DNA of 58,374 bases, taken from NCBI GenBank assembly GCA_009927275.1, contig RFNG01000058.1, positions 1 through 58,374 on the forward strand. Direction: 5' to 3'. Below, one piece after another: positions 26,681 through 36,814 of this stretch (within the stretch, counting starts at the first letter, position 1; every line of letters begins with the position of its first letter). The DNA comes from Sphingobacteriia bacterium (GTDB lineage: Bacteria; Bacteroidota; Bacteroidia; B-17B0; Aurantibacillaceae). Position numbers and translations under genes: made by a program. The notes under the pieces were generated by a model that made no database searches, was not told the origin of the DNA, and saw only the letters and a program-made list of their open reading frames with translations.

Positions 26681-28522
26681 TTACTTAATAAAACGGATAT
26701 TGTTTTTATAGTCTATATCAGCCATTCGCTTTGAGGGATCAATACAAATTTCTGTAATTTCTTCAATGGACCGGGCGCATTGTATAACATACTGTTCATG
26801 TGTCCATTTCCATGGCGCATAAGTAATACTAGGCGCTGGAGCGTATTCGTGAGGCTTTGCGCCGTACATGAGGTTAAGCGGTATATAATGCCATTCGGCC
26901 GCGCCGTCAATAAAACGCAAACGTACATCAATGGGCATGGGCATTAAGCCGTTACGTAAAATGCGAATGTGCGTTTTGCCATTTTCCGTCCATACACTAT
27001 CAATACTGTAATCAATCGTTTTAGTTGAATGCACCCAGTAATCACGGTACCAGTCCAGCTTCATTCCGCTAACGCGCTCCGCCACTTTAAAAAAGTCTGC
27101 AACCGTGGGGTGCTTAAAACACCATTGGCGGTAATACTCCAGCAAAATACGATCGCGAACCAAGGCTCCTGTAATATAACCCAACTGTTCTACAAACACA
27201 GCGCCTTTAGAATATACAGCGCGTCCGTAAATGGCATTTAAATTATAATGGTCTGCCGGCGTGCTCAGCGGTTCTTCGAGCTTACTTTTTGCTAAAGTAA
27301 AATAACTGGTGTAATTAGCCTCTTGTGCAAAACCAGTAGGTCCATCTAGCCAGGCATTTACGCGATCTTCGGCATATTGGGTAAAGCCTTCATCCATCCA
27401 GGGGTTTGCATATTCATTTGTAGCCAACAGGCCGTAATACCAACTGTGCATCCATTCGTGTAAACCTGCTCCTGGTCCAATACACAGCGTAGCCATAGGG
27501 TATTCCATGCCGCCATCGCCGCCGTGAATAAACGAAAATTGTTTGTAGGGATAGGCTCCAAAAGTGGATTCAATATACGGCAATGCACGCTCAGCCATAT
27601 CTAATAGGCCCAGCCATTCTGCTTCGGCAACATTGGTGTTTTTATACAGTACATGTACGGTTAAATCGGGCTTAACACGTCGTGAGGCATGTTTAAATTC
27701 AGGATCTGCAGCCCAAACAAAATCATGTACACGCGGTGCAAAAAAATGCCAAGTGCGTTTTTCGCCTTTAGGCGTTTCAACAGCCGTTCCCGGTTCTTCA
27801 TAACCACAGCCCACTTGTTGTGGATTTTGGATATACCCTGTGCCACCCAGAACATAGCGTTTATCAATTTTTATGCTTACATCAAAATCGCCCCAAACGC
27901 CATAAAATTCACGGCCAACATAAGGCGTAGGGTGCCAGCCCTCGGCGTCGTATTCACATAGCTTAGGATACCACTGGCTCATGGAATAGCGTACTTTTGA
28001 ACTGGGATTATCGCGGCCGCAACGCCGTATTTGAAGCGGTACCTGAGCCTCAAATACCATTTCAAAAACTGCCTTAGACTGAGGCAATAGCGGCTTATCA
28101 AGCTGCACTTCTAAAATGGTTTCATCTGTTTTAAAATGTTGTTTGCGTCCGTTCATATAAAGCGATAAAACGCGTTGATATCCAATTTCATCTGCTTTTA
28201 AATTATAAATGCGGTCGCGCACTCGGTTATCCCAATCGGGTTTTCCGCCAGGCCCGTTAACCGAACCCTGACGCCGGCTACGAACATCCATCATGCTTCC
28301 GGGCTGAAAGGCATTAAAGTATAAATGATAAAAGACGCGGTATAAGGTGTCGGGCGAATGGTTGGTGTATTCTAATTTTTGAGTGCCCTTAAAACGGTTG
28401 GTGCTTACGTCCATGTCAATATTCATGGTGTATTTAACCTCCTGTTGCCAGTAATCAGATTGGGCATACAAATGAGCAAACAGGGGGATGTAACTTAAAA
28501 TAAAAAATAAACGCACAGTCAT
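26681..28522 (-). CDS. M1 family zinc metallopeptidase, secreted
   Basis: Aminopeptidase-N-like enzyme of 613 aa with a signal peptide (about 1-20, ending AHLYAQ). The exopeptidase signature appears as GGMEYPM. The zinc site is HEWMH (355-359) with the third ligand at E378, giving HExxH-x18-E exactly. It probably trims peptides in the periplasm or outside. The catalytic Tyr should lie in the C-terminal half but I cannot assign it with confidence. A weaker -7-like box (TACCTTTC, 28532-28539) lies 9 nt before the ATG. It is transcribed alone, with gaps of about 210 bases on both sides. Confidence 0.93.
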   Translation of the reverse strand: MTVRLFFILSYIPLFAHLYAQSDYWQQEVKYTMNIDMDVSTNRFKGTQKLEYTNHSPDTLYRVFYHLYFNAFQPGSMMDVRSRRQGSVNGPGGKPDWDNRVRDRIYNLKADEIGYQRVLSLYMNGRKQHFKTDETILEVQLDKPLLPQSKAVFEMVFEAQVPLQIRRCGRDNPSSKVRYSMSQWYPKLCEYDAEGWHPTPYVGREFYGVWGDFDVSIKIDKRYVLGGTGYIQNPQQVGCGYEEPGTAVETPKGEKRTWHFFAPRVHDFVWAADPEFKHASRRVKPDLTVHVLYKNTNVAEAEWLGLLDMAERALPYIESTFGAYPYKQFSFIHGGDGGMEYPMATLCIGPGAGLHEWMHSWYYGLLATNEYANPWMDEGFTQYAEDRVNAWLDGPTGFAQEANYTSYFTLAKSKLEEPLSTPADHYNLNAIYGRAVYSKGAVFVEQLGYITGALVRDRILLEYYRQWCFKHPTVADFFKVAERVSGMKLDWYRDYWVHSTKTIDYSIDSVWTENGKTHIRILRNGLMPMPIDVRLRFIDGAAEWHYIPLNLMYGAKPHEYAPAPSITYAPWKWTHEQYVIQCARSIEEITEICIDPSKRMADIDYKNNIRFIK

Positions 28523-28732
28523 AATTAAAAAGAAAGGTAATAATTGTTATTAAAAGCCGTACGGCCTGTATATTATATTCAAAACGTTTATCACCATAGA
28601 ATTATTTATAATTTAATTAAAACTTCGCTAAAAACAATCACCATTAATTAGTATAAATTTTTTAAGAGAAACAATTTTAAACCAGGCGCTTGCTTCCTTA
28701 ACTCGTATTATAATTGTAATTTTAAAAAACAC

Positions 28733-29713
28733 ATGGCACGCATTTTAACAGGTATTCAAAGTACCAATATTCCGCATTTAGGTAATATTTTAGGGGCCAT
28801 TTTGCCGGCTATTACACAAAGCCAAAACCATGCTCATCAAAGCTTATTTTTTATAGCCGATTTACACAGCTTAACTAGTATTAAAGATGCCGGGGCTATT
28901 CATCGGCATACGCTTTCGGTAGCCGCCACCTGGTTGGCTTTTGGTTTAAACCCTGAAAATACATGGTTTTACAGGCAAAGCCGCGTGCCGCAGGTCACCG
29001 AGCTGGCCTGGTATTTAAATTGCTTTACGCCATATCCCATGTTGGCTAATGCACATTCATTTAAAGATAAAAGCAATCGCCTAAGCGATGTAAATGCCGG
29101 ACTTTTTACCTATCCGGTGCTTATGGCCGCTGATATTTTATTATACGATGCTAATTGGGTACCGGTTGGTAAAGATCAAATACAACATCTTGAAATTACA
29201 GCCGATATTGCCCGTTCGGTAAATCATCGTTTGCAACAAGACGTTTTTACCATACCCGAAGCGTTAATAAACGATCACCACGCTTTAATTCCCGGCACCG
29301 ACGGGCAAAAAATGAGTAAGTCGTATCAAAATTATATTAATATTTTTTTACCAGAAAAAGAATTACGCCAGGTTATAAATCAACAGATTATTACTGATAG
29401 CAGCCTTTTGCAAGACACCAAAGACCCCAATTCAAACGTTATTTGTCAGCTTATTGAATTGGTGGCCGGCACAGCACGCGCAAATTATACACGCCAAAAA
29501 CTGCTACAGGGTGGCTATGGCTGGGGCCATGCCAAAACCGACTTACTGCAAGCCATTTTAGAAATCTATGCCGAGCCTCGGCAGCGTTATAACTATTATA
29601 TGAATCAAACAACAGAATTAGAAACTCTTTTGCAAAAAGGTGAGGCGCGTGCAATGGCTTATGCCCAACTAAAACTTCAACAGCTTAGACAAGCCCTGGG
29701 CTATAACGGATGA
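28733..29713 (+). CDS. trpS: Tryptophanyl-tRNA synthetase
   Basis: Class I synthetase that charges tRNA-Trp. The HIGH motif is HLGN (15-18) within GIQSTNIPHLGNILGAI, and the KMSKS motif is intact (193-197) in GTDGQKMSKSYQNY. The specificity region includes PVGKDQIQHLEITADIAR. The 326 aa match the bacterial family. Its stop overlaps the polA ATG by 4 nt, so trpS and polA form a translationally coupled pair. Confidence 0.96.
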   Translation: MARILTGIQSTNIPHLGNILGAILPAITQSQNHAHQSLFFIADLHSLTSIKDAGAIHRHTLSVAATWLAFGLNPENTWFYRQSRVPQVTELAWYLNCFTPYPMLANAHSFKDKSNRLSDVNAGLFTYPVLMAADILLYDANWVPVGKDQIQHLEITADIARSVNHRLQQDVFTIPEALINDHHALIPGTDGQKMSKSYQNYINIFLPEKELRQVINQQIITDSSLLQDTKDPNSNVICQLIELVAGTARANYTRQKLLQGGYGWGHAKTDLLQAILEIYAEPRQRYNYYMNQTTELETLLQKGEARAMAYAQLKLQQLRQALGYNG

Positions 29714-32517
29714 TTACTAAACCCGTTGAGCCCAAATTATTTTTGTTAGATGCCTATGCTTTAATTTACAGGGCCTATTTTGCATTTAGTAAAAACCCAC
29801 GAATAAATTCTAAAGGCTTAAACACTTCAGCCATTTTTGGATTTACCAATACGCTGCTGGAAGTATTACATAAAGAACAGCCCACACACATTGCAGTTGT
29901 TTTTGATTTAGAGGGCCCTACGCAGCGGCATGAGGCTTTTGAGGCTTACAAGGCTAACCGCGAAGAAATGCCCGAAGATCTGCGTACCAGCATTCCCTAT
30001 ATTTTTAAATTGATAGAAGGCTTTCGTATTCCGGCAATTAGCCTAAAGGGCTTTGAGGCAGACGATGTAATTGGAACTTTGGCCCGCCAAGCCGAAAAAC
30101 GGGGCTTTACCACCTACATGATGACGCCCGACAAAGATTATGGGCAATTGGTAGACACTAACACATTTATTTATAAACCGGCGCGTATGGGCAATGGCGC
30201 CGAGGTATTAAACACCGAGGCAATATGTGCCAAATGGCAAATACGCCATGTGGGCGAGCTCATTGATGTTTTGGGATTAATGGGGGATGCTGTTGATAAT
30301 ATTCCGGGCATTCCAGGGGTTGGCGAAAAAACAGCCATACAACTTATTAAAACCTATGGTTCTGTGGAAGCGCTGTTAAAAAATACCTCTCAACTTAAAG
30401 GAAAATTACGCGAAAAAGTTGAGCAACACGCCGAACTTGCCCTACAATCTAAACAGCTCGCCACAATAATTACCGATTGTCCGGTAGCATTTAATGAGGC
30501 CGAGTTAATACGCAAAGCGCCAGATGCAGAGCTTTTAAAACCCCTGTTTGAAATGCTTGAGTTTAAACGACTGGCAGAACTCGTATTGGGCCAAACAGAC
30601 TCCAAAAAGACCGATGAGCCATTGGCAGCTAAAGGTTTAAAAACTCAAACTATACCCGATTTATTTTCTGATCTTCAAAACGATTCTGTGCCGCCGCCGG
30701 CGCCATCAACACGATTACAACTACACGATATAAACCCAAAGTACAAAACCCTCACTTCTTTACAGCAATGGAAGGGGCTTATAGAAGAGTTAAAATCTCT
30801 AAACCGGTTTTGTTTAGATACCGAAACCACTTCCCTACAGGTATTAGATGCAGAACTTTTGGGTATTTCTATTTCGTGGCATGTGCATAGTGCTTATTAC
30901 TGCGCTTTTCCAGAATCGTTTCAAGACAAACAAAACTGGCTAATGCTATTGCAGCCCATTTTACATAATCCTCTGTTAACCCTAGTTGGGCACAATTTAA
31001 AATACGATTTACATATTTTACAAAACTATGGCATACATGTAAATGCAGCACTTGAAGACACCATGGTAGCCCATTTTTTAATTGCACCGGAAATGCGCCA
31101 CAACATGGACACCCTCTCAGAACACTATTTAAATTATACACCTATACCAATAAGCGCCTTAATAGGCGAACATAAGCAAAAATCTATGCGGGACGTTCCA
31201 TTAGAGGCCCTGGCACAATATGCAGCTGAAGATGCGGATGTAACCTTACAATTGCAGCAAAGCCTGTTTCCAGAATTACGAAAGCAGAACTTAAACGATT
31301 TGTATCAAAGCGTTGAAGCGCCTTTAATTTCGGTGTTAAAAACCATGGAACGAAATGGTATTTTACTAGACAGCCCATTTTTACAACAACTTTCATTGCA
31401 ATTAAATCAAGACTTGCAGGTTTTGGAGCAAGATATGTATCAATTAGCGGGCACAACATTTAATATATCCTCACCTAAACAAGTGGGGACATTATTGTTT
31501 GATCATTTACGTATTGCCGAGGCCCCTAAAAAAACCAAAACCGGACAATACGCAACCGGCGAAGATGTTTTATTAAAATTAGAACAGGCACACCCTATTG
31601 TTTCTAAAATATTAGACTTTAGAGAACTTCAAAAATTAAAATCTACATATGTAGATGCATTACCACTGTTGGTACACTCTAAAACGAAACGCCTACACAC
31701 TACATACAATCAAGTAGTGGCGGTTACAGGACGTTTAAGCAGCGATAACCCCAATTTGCAAAATATACCCGTAAGAACCGCTCGAGGACGTCAAATTCGA
31801 AAAGCCTTTATAGCACCTGAAGGCCACGTATTAGTAAGTGCCGACTATTCACAAATTGAATTACGCATTGCTGCTAGCATGAGCGGCGACCCTTCGCTTT
31901 GCGAAGCATTTGTTAATAACCGCGATATACATTTGGCAACAGCCGCAAAAGTATTTGGCGTTTCAGAATCTGAAGTTAGTGCTGAAATGCGTTATAAAAG
32001 TAAGAGCGTTAACTTTGGTATATTATATGGTCAGGGGCCTTTTGGCCTTGCTGAAAATTTAAAAATACCACGTAGCGAAGCCAAAGCGCTTATTGACCAA
32101 TACTTTAAAACATATCCCCGCCTTAAAGCATACATGGCCGAGCAAATTGCCTTTGCCCGCGAACAGGGCTATGTAAGTACCTTAATGGGCCGCCGCCGCT
32201 GGCTCAGTGATATTTTGTCTACAAATGCTACAGTACGTGCATTTGCCGAACGCAACGCCATAAATGCACCCATACAAGGTACAGCCGCCGATATGATTAA
32301 GTGCGCCATGATTAAAATTCAAAATAAACTTATTACGCAAGGATTTAAAAGTAAATTATTACTTCAGGTGCATGACGAGTTGGTGTTTGAAGTGCCACAA
32401 CACGAACTGGAAGCCGTGCAGCAGATGATAAAAACCTGTATGATAGAAGCGTTGCCGCTAAACGTTCCGGTTGATGTGGGTATGGGTTTTGGCGTCAATT
32501 GGTTTGAGGCCCATTAA
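29710..32517 (+). CDS. polA: DNA polymerase I
   Basis: PolA fills repair gaps and removes Okazaki primers. The 935 aa contain the 5'-nuclease domain (about 1-300, LLDAYALIYRAYFAF and IPGIPGVGEKTA). A 3'-5' proofreading domain follows, with CLDTETTSLQ (Asp/Glu of motif Exo I present, so proofreading is probably active). The polymerase domain carries motif A DYSQIELRIA, motif B RYKSKSVNFGILYG and motif C QVHDELVFEV. It is coupled to trpS upstream. The stop lies 4 bp from the convergent DUF6999 gene. Confidence 0.97.
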   Translation: MITKPVEPKLFLLDAYALIYRAYFAFSKNPRINSKGLNTSAIFGFTNTLLEVLHKEQPTHIAVVFDLEGPTQRHEAFEAYKANREEMPEDLRTSIPYIFKLIEGFRIPAISLKGFEADDVIGTLARQAEKRGFTTYMMTPDKDYGQLVDTNTFIYKPARMGNGAEVLNTEAICAKWQIRHVGELIDVLGLMGDAVDNIPGIPGVGEKTAIQLIKTYGSVEALLKNTSQLKGKLREKVEQHAELALQSKQLATIITDCPVAFNEAELIRKAPDAELLKPLFEMLEFKRLAELVLGQTDSKKTDEPLAAKGLKTQTIPDLFSDLQNDSVPPPAPSTRLQLHDINPKYKTLTSLQQWKGLIEELKSLNRFCLDTETTSLQVLDAELLGISISWHVHSAYYCAFPESFQDKQNWLMLLQPILHNPLLTLVGHNLKYDLHILQNYGIHVNAALEDTMVAHFLIAPEMRHNMDTLSEHYLNYTPIPISALIGEHKQKSMRDVPLEALAQYAAEDADVTLQLQQSLFPELRKQNLNDLYQSVEAPLISVLKTMERNGILLDSPFLQQLSLQLNQDLQVLEQDMYQLAGTTFNISSPKQVGTLLFDHLRIAEAPKKTKTGQYATGEDVLLKLEQAHPIVSKILDFRELQKLKSTYVDALPLLVHSKTKRLHTTYNQVVAVTGRLSSDNPNLQNIPVRTARGRQIRKAFIAPEGHVLVSADYSQIELRIAASMSGDPSLCEAFVNNRDIHLATAAKVFGVSESEVSAEMRYKSKSVNFGILYGQGPFGLAENLKIPRSEAKALIDQYFKTYPRLKAYMAEQIAFAREQGYVSTLMGRRRWLSDILSTNATVRAFAERNAINAPIQGTAADMIKCAMIKIQNKLITQGFKSKLLLQVHDELVFEVPQHELEAVQQMIKTCMIEALPLNVPVDVGMGFGVNWFEAH

Positions 32518-32521
32518 ATTT

Positions 32522-33415
32522 TTATTTAACCACAATACCATCAATATCCTGATTTATTTTCTTTAAAACTAAAATACGGTGTAGGGTTTCTGCAGCCAAT
32601 CCGTGCAGCACTAAGCGGTATGCAGCACTGTAAGTTGAAACCGGCACCATGGGGTGCTTATTGTTTACAAGCCCTAAATGGGCGGGTGTTTTTAAAATAC
32701 GAGATGCATAAATAGCAATGGTTTCATCTAATTGTAAACTGTTGGCAGCTCTAACAAAATCGTTAGACGTTAAAAATAACTGATAAAACGGCGTAAATAA
32801 TTCAATAGCACTGCGTAGGTCTAAAACATTTGTCCATCGTTTTGGAAACTCAATATGCGAAAACTGATCTTCTGTAATCATCGATAAATCTAATATTTCA
32901 GGGGTTTCAAAGGGTAATTTATCATGCTGCAGGGCCGCATTTAAACGAATTACAAAATTATAGAGATTTAAATCGTGGCGCAAAAAAATATCATCCTTTA
33001 CATCTTCAAAATCTTTGGGTTTAAGCGGATCAAGCGGCAAACGAACGCCCTTGACATTGGCTTCAATAAACATTAAAATTTCGCTGCCAATATGAAAATG
33101 TCTAAATATTAAAAGGTTTGCATCTGCACTTACAAAACGCCGCATTCCAAAACTTAATAAACGATGTAACAGGCGCGAGGAATTAATTAGTTTAGGAAAA
33201 AAATATTTAAACACATGAATACAAAACATTACAATTTTTGAAAACACAAAAATGATCGGAAAAAAGTATTTGCGCGATCGGGAATCGTTATCACGCATAA
33301 GAGCGGCTTTGGTATGCGGATTTATAGGAATGCTACTGTCCAAATACATTGCAAGCCAAGGATTGGGGTCGCGATCATCATGTTTTGTAAAAAGGTGTTC
33401 AGCGGGTGTTTGCAT
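32522..33415 (-). CDS. DUF6999 family protein, last gene of the lipid operon
   Basis: Protein of about 297 aa that matches my memory of the Bacteroidota family DUF6999 (DRDPNPWLAMYLDSSIPINP, SRKYFFPII, LRHDLNLYNFVIRLN, SLQLDETIAIYASRILKTP). There is one hydrophobic segment (about 55-75) and otherwise helical, soluble-looking sequence, so it may be membrane-associated. No enzyme motif is recognised, though His and Asp/Glu residues are well spread. The ATG at 33415 is preferred over an upstream TTG at 33460, which would overlap the desaturase. Its position right after a desaturase and a ketosynthase suggests a role in the same lipid pathway. Confidence 0.6.
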   Translation of the reverse strand: MQTPAEHLFTKHDDRDPNPWLAMYLDSSIPINPHTKAALMRDNDSRSRKYFFPIIFVFSKIVMFCIHVFKYFFPKLINSSRLLHRLLSFGMRRFVSADANLLIFRHFHIGSEILMFIEANVKGVRLPLDPLKPKDFEDVKDDIFLRHDLNLYNFVIRLNAALQHDKLPFETPEILDLSMITEDQFSHIEFPKRWTNVLDLRSAIELFTPFYQLFLTSNDFVRAANSLQLDETIAIYASRILKTPAHLGLVNNKHPMVPVSTYSAAYRLVLHGLAAETLHRILVLKKINQDIDGIVVK

Positions 33416-33423
33416 AAAATAAT

Positions 33424-34191
33424 TTATGAGTTTATACGTGCCAGTTTTAAAGCCAACCAAAGGTTTATAATACCATTTGATAACGAATAACGACGTGCAG
33501 AGGAATTAAAAAGACCCGGATTTTGATGGTGCTTTAAGTGATAGCCCTCGCCCATAACAACGAAGTTTAAAAGACTGGAGTTAATTGCAGCAGATTTTGC
33601 ATCTGCATCAAAATGTTTACTGTGGCCGAGCGAATTTACTGCGTCGCCTAAATTGTAAATTATAAAAAAGCAAGCCCAAAGCACCCCTAACCCGGTTATC
33701 CCCCAAATCAAATAAAATATGGCATGATACATAACACCGGATGTTACCATAATTACGGCGTAATTAAAAGGCCGGCTAACCCATTCGTAAAAGGCAATGG
33801 CGGCAACATCTTGAGCATGTGTATTATATTCAAGACCATGCCGGGGCCTCCAATAGGCATCAAAAAATATACGCAAAGAACCTAAACAGGCATATAACAT
33901 ACATTGTACTTTTTGATGAGTATAAATATACCAGCCGCAATGCGCATACCAAAATCCATGTATGTAAGGCGAATGTGGATCATGTATGGTGTCGGTATAC
34001 AGATGATGTTGTCTATGGGTACCAACCCATTGTACGGGCGTACCGGCCGGTAATGCTAGGATGGTTAATCCATATTCAAACCAGGGCCTTAGCCGTAAGG
34101 TACGATGGCTTAATATACGGTGGTATACTATAGAGGCACAGGTGCCCGCTATAACGTACAGCATGAATGCCACTATAATTAAACTCCACAT
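33424..34191 (-). CDS. Acyl-CoA/acyl-lipid desaturase family protein
   Basis: Membrane di-iron desaturase of 255 aa. The three histidine clusters are present: HRILSH (24-29), HRQHH near 60, and HLKHH near 218, as in stearoyl-CoA-type Delta9 desaturases. Hydrophobic segments flank the boxes. The enzyme would introduce a double bond in an acyl chain, using O2 and an electron donor not encoded nearby. It starts within the stop of the ketosynthase fusion (TAATG). The substrate could be ordinary membrane acyl chains or the product of the adjacent ketosynthase. Confidence 0.88.
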   Translation of the reverse strand: MWSLIIVAFMLYVIAGTCASIVYHRILSHRTLRLRPWFEYGLTILALPAGTPVQWVGTHRQHHLYTDTIHDPHSPYIHGFWYAHCGWYIYTHQKVQCMLYACLGSLRIFFDAYWRPRHGLEYNTHAQDVAAIAFYEWVSRPFNYAVIMVTSGVMYHAIFYLIWGITGLGVLWACFFIIYNLGDAVNSLGHSKHFDADAKSAAINSSLLNFVVMGEGYHLKHHQNPGLFNSSARRYSLSNGIINLWLALKLARINS

Positions 34192-36044
34192 TAATAATTC
34201 CCTAATTCTTTTAATTGCATAACATAAAGCGCAGCGGTTGTTTTAGCTGTTTTAACAATTTGATCTGCAACATCCATATTCATTAAGGGATGATTTAAGG
34301 CCTTTTCTAAATTATGAAAATGATTTTCATCCGCAACACCGTGATACGTAAAAAATGAAACCTGATCATCGTTTAAGTGCAACTGGGATTTAATCATTTC
34401 GCCCCAAAACGCAGCCAAGCGCTTGCCAATACCTTCAATAATAAACATGGAGCCCATTAATTGAACTGGATTAGATTTTGAGGCCTGGTGAAACATATAG
34501 GCACTTAATGCCTGACTGCCTATATTTTTAATACCATTTTGTATAGCATTTTTATCCCAACCCATGGCCACCCAGTTGGCTTCTAAAATTTGATAATCGC
34601 GGTGCTCGGCAGCAGTATGTTTAATAAATGCCGAACGTAATTCAAACAACTCAATATCAATATTTGAGGCGGCTCTTGAAATCCATTGCGAACCATCAAT
34701 TACCTGTTGTCTTAAATCGTTAAGTAAAAGTTTATAATCGTCTTTGGAAAGTTTACCAGCGTGAATTTTTTGAATAATAGGAAGCTGTAATAAGGCCGTT
34801 TCAAACTGAATCCAAACGGAAGACAATGAACGTACAAGCCACTCAGAAGTACTGTTTGATTCTAATTTTAATTCTGGAGCCTCAATAGGCCGTATGCTGT
34901 AATCCTTTTGTGGTTTTTCGCCAGACGGATTAACCACTTCAAGCATAAAAAAACTGGTAATAAATCTTCCGCTTTCTGGAACCATACATAAAATGCGCTG
35001 GCCGGCAATCAGCTTACCGCTATTAAAAAGCTCCTCAAGCATTATAAATATAGAGGCAGAACCGGTGTTTCCTTTCGTTTTTAAATTTGAAAACCATTTT
35101 TCTTCAGGAATGTAAGCCCCGCCTTTTTCTAACAGCTCTTTAATCTTAGGTTTAAACATTTCAGAGGAATAGTGGCAACATAATACATCAATGTGGTCCG
35201 TGGTAAAACGGCCCTGATTTATCAAATCAAAATAATGCACAATACCTTCTTTTATAACTTGATCAAGCAACCGCACATCTTGTTTTAAATTTATAGCTCC
35301 ATTTGCAGAAGCTTCTTCATAGGATGCATAGTCAAGCCAAGTGGGTTCATTTTCGTTTTGATTATCGTTTTTACCGGTGTACATAACTACCGGATAGTGA
35401 TGTGCATGCGAACGGATATCTACCCATTCGAGCTTTAATGAAATACCTTGTGTACGGGGCGTATCTTGCAATACCATAGCACCTGCACCATCAGAAAGCA
35501 TCCAGCGTAAAAATTCCGTATCAAATGGCACCGAATTAATTTTTTGGGCATCAAATCGACTTCCTTTAAAAAGCCTACTTGAAAGTTCTGAACCCACAAC
35601 CACAGCATTATTAGTTTTTTCAGCAGCAATATGCAGTGCGGCATGTTGTAAAGCCATTACCCCACTGGCGCACACACTTTGAAAACTGGAAACGGCACAG
35701 CTTTTAAAAGGTAATCGCGCATGCACCATGCTGGCAAAGCCAGGTACAGGTAAATCGCCTTGCGTTGTACCGGCGGCAAGTAAAGCCACCTGTTCAGGCC
35801 GAAGCGAGCTATCCGCTAAGGCACGAAGCACCGCTTTAGAAGCCATTTCAGCATTGGATTCAAGAGTTTGTTGTTTTGTATCCAGTGCATAATGCCGGTA
35901 CTCAATACCATTTTGTTTGAGAATACGATCTTTTAAGCGGCTGGGCGTATTATGAATGAAGCCAAGGTAGTTTTCCATGGCATCATTTGCAATGGGCGGA
36001 CCAGGCAAATACGCACCCATAGAAGTAATGTAAACATTGTTCAT
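34191..36044 (-). CDS. StlD/DarB-like ketosynthase III fused to a haem-oxygenase-like di-iron domain
   Basis: A protein of 617 aa with two domains. Residues 1-~372 are a FabH-fold ketosynthase resembling the StlD/DarB family of dialkylresorcinol synthesis (LRWMLSDGAGA, NLKTKGNTGSASIFIMLEEL, VPESGRF). The triad is intact: C125 in QSVCASG, H291 in CCHYSSEMF, N326 in GNTGSA. Residues ~400-617 look like a TenA/PqqC- or haem-oxygenase-like oxidase domain. Candidate metal ligands are in AAEHRD (E480/H481), E537 in FIIEG, and H568-x3-D572-x2-H575 in YHGVADENH, the pattern known from HDO enzymes such as CADD and SznF. It is coupled to the hydroxylase upstream (ATGA, once the missing base is restored) and to the desaturase downstream. 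The product is unknown. Confidence 0.8.
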   Translation of the reverse strand: MNNVYITSMGAYLPGPPIANDAMENYLGFIHNTPSRLKDRILKQNGIEYRHYALDTKQQTLESNAEMASKAVLRALADSSLRPEQVALLAAGTTQGDLPVPGFASMVHARLPFKSCAVSSFQSVCASGVMALQHAALHIAAEKTNNAVVVGSELSSRLFKGSRFDAQKINSVPFDTEFLRWMLSDGAGAMVLQDTPRTQGISLKLEWVDIRSHAHHYPVVMYTGKNDNQNENEPTWLDYASYEEASANGAINLKQDVRLLDQVIKEGIVHYFDLINQGRFTTDHIDVLCCHYSSEMFKPKIKELLEKGGAYIPEEKWFSNLKTKGNTGSASIFIMLEELFNSGKLIAGQRILCMVPESGRFITSFFMLEVVNPSGEKPQKDYSIRPIEAPELKLESNSTSEWLVRSLSSVWIQFETALLQLPIIQKIHAGKLSKDDYKLLLNDLRQQVIDGSQWISRAASNIDIELFELRSAFIKHTAAEHRDYQILEANWVAMGWDKNAIQNGIKNIGSQALSAYMFHQASKSNPVQLMGSMFIIEGIGKRLAAFWGEMIKSQLHLNDDQVSFFTYHGVADENHFHNLEKALNHPLMNMDVADQIVKTAKTTAALYVMQLKELGNY

Positions 36045-36759
36045 AGTATTCTTTTATATAGGTTATCCAGGAGTGATGATGCAAAACCAAAATGGATTTG
36101 CCACGCGTATGGTGCTCGTTATGGCGGGTCCCAAGCTGAAAAAATTTAGGACCGGGCATTTTCCAAAAACGGTAATTGCAGTGTCCTGAAAAATTAAGCA
36201 CAATACTGCTTACCGGATACACCATAATCGCCAAAGGCTCTAAAGGAACCATCCAAGATAAACACAACGGTACAGCGCTTAATAATAAAGCCTCAAGGGG
36301 ATGAAAGCTATATACACTGGTTAAGGTTGGCACCAAAGACCGGTGATGTATGCGATGCACATGCTTCATAAAAAACGGCAGATGCATAATACGGTGAATA
36401 ACAAAAAAATGAATTTCATTATACAGGTTTAATCCTATAATGCTTAAAATAAAATTAAACCCATTGGTTGCTGCTAATGTTATAGCTCCTGAGCGGACGT
36501 AATACAATATAGGCCACGCAGAAAACCCAAATATAAATATAGAGTACAACGAATGCCGAATTTCATAATAGATTTGTTGGCGCGTAACGGGCCGTCTATC
36601 TATTTTATAAATCCAGTTTCGGGCCTCAAATGCGTTTAATAAAAACTTAAAAACCCATCCTAAGCCAAAATATAATAATAAAAAATAGCTTACGCTTAAA
36701 AGCCATTGTTCTAAAAAAGAAGCATTATAAAAAAAATACTGTTGAAGCTGAACCAACAT
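36041..36759 (-). CDS. Fatty-acid hydroxylase / sterol desaturase family protein, frameshifted near the 3' end
   Basis: Integral membrane di-iron hydroxylase with histidine boxes HFFVIHRIMH (about 117-126), HVHRIHH (133-139) and HNEHH (about 216), and several hydrophobic segments. The last 25 codons are out of frame. After HHTRGKS the expected NFGFASSLLDNLYKRIL appears only if one T is added near 36093 on the plus strand. The frame then stops at 36041, where TGA overlaps the next gene's ATG (ATGA). As written, the frame runs on to 35983 into the ketosynthase gene. The ATG at 36759 is chosen over TTG 36765 because a strong promoter lies just upstream. It probably hydroxylates an acyl chain. 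Confidence 0.82.
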
Positions 36760-36762
36760 TTT

Positions 36763-36793
36763 CAAATGTATTTATTTACCTTGTTCTTAGCAA
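36763..36793 (-). promoter_or_regulatory. Promoter of the lipid operon (TTG-N20-TACATTTG)
   Basis: On the minus strand, TTG (36791-36793), a 20-nt spacer and TACATTTG (36763-36770) match the Bacteroidota -33/-7 promoter very closely. The ATG at 36759 follows after only 3 nt. The four lipid genes are therefore transcribed separately from cysQ upstream, probably as a leaderless message. Confidence 0.75.
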
Positions 36794-36814
36794 ATTCAAT
36801 AGTTGCAAAAAATA

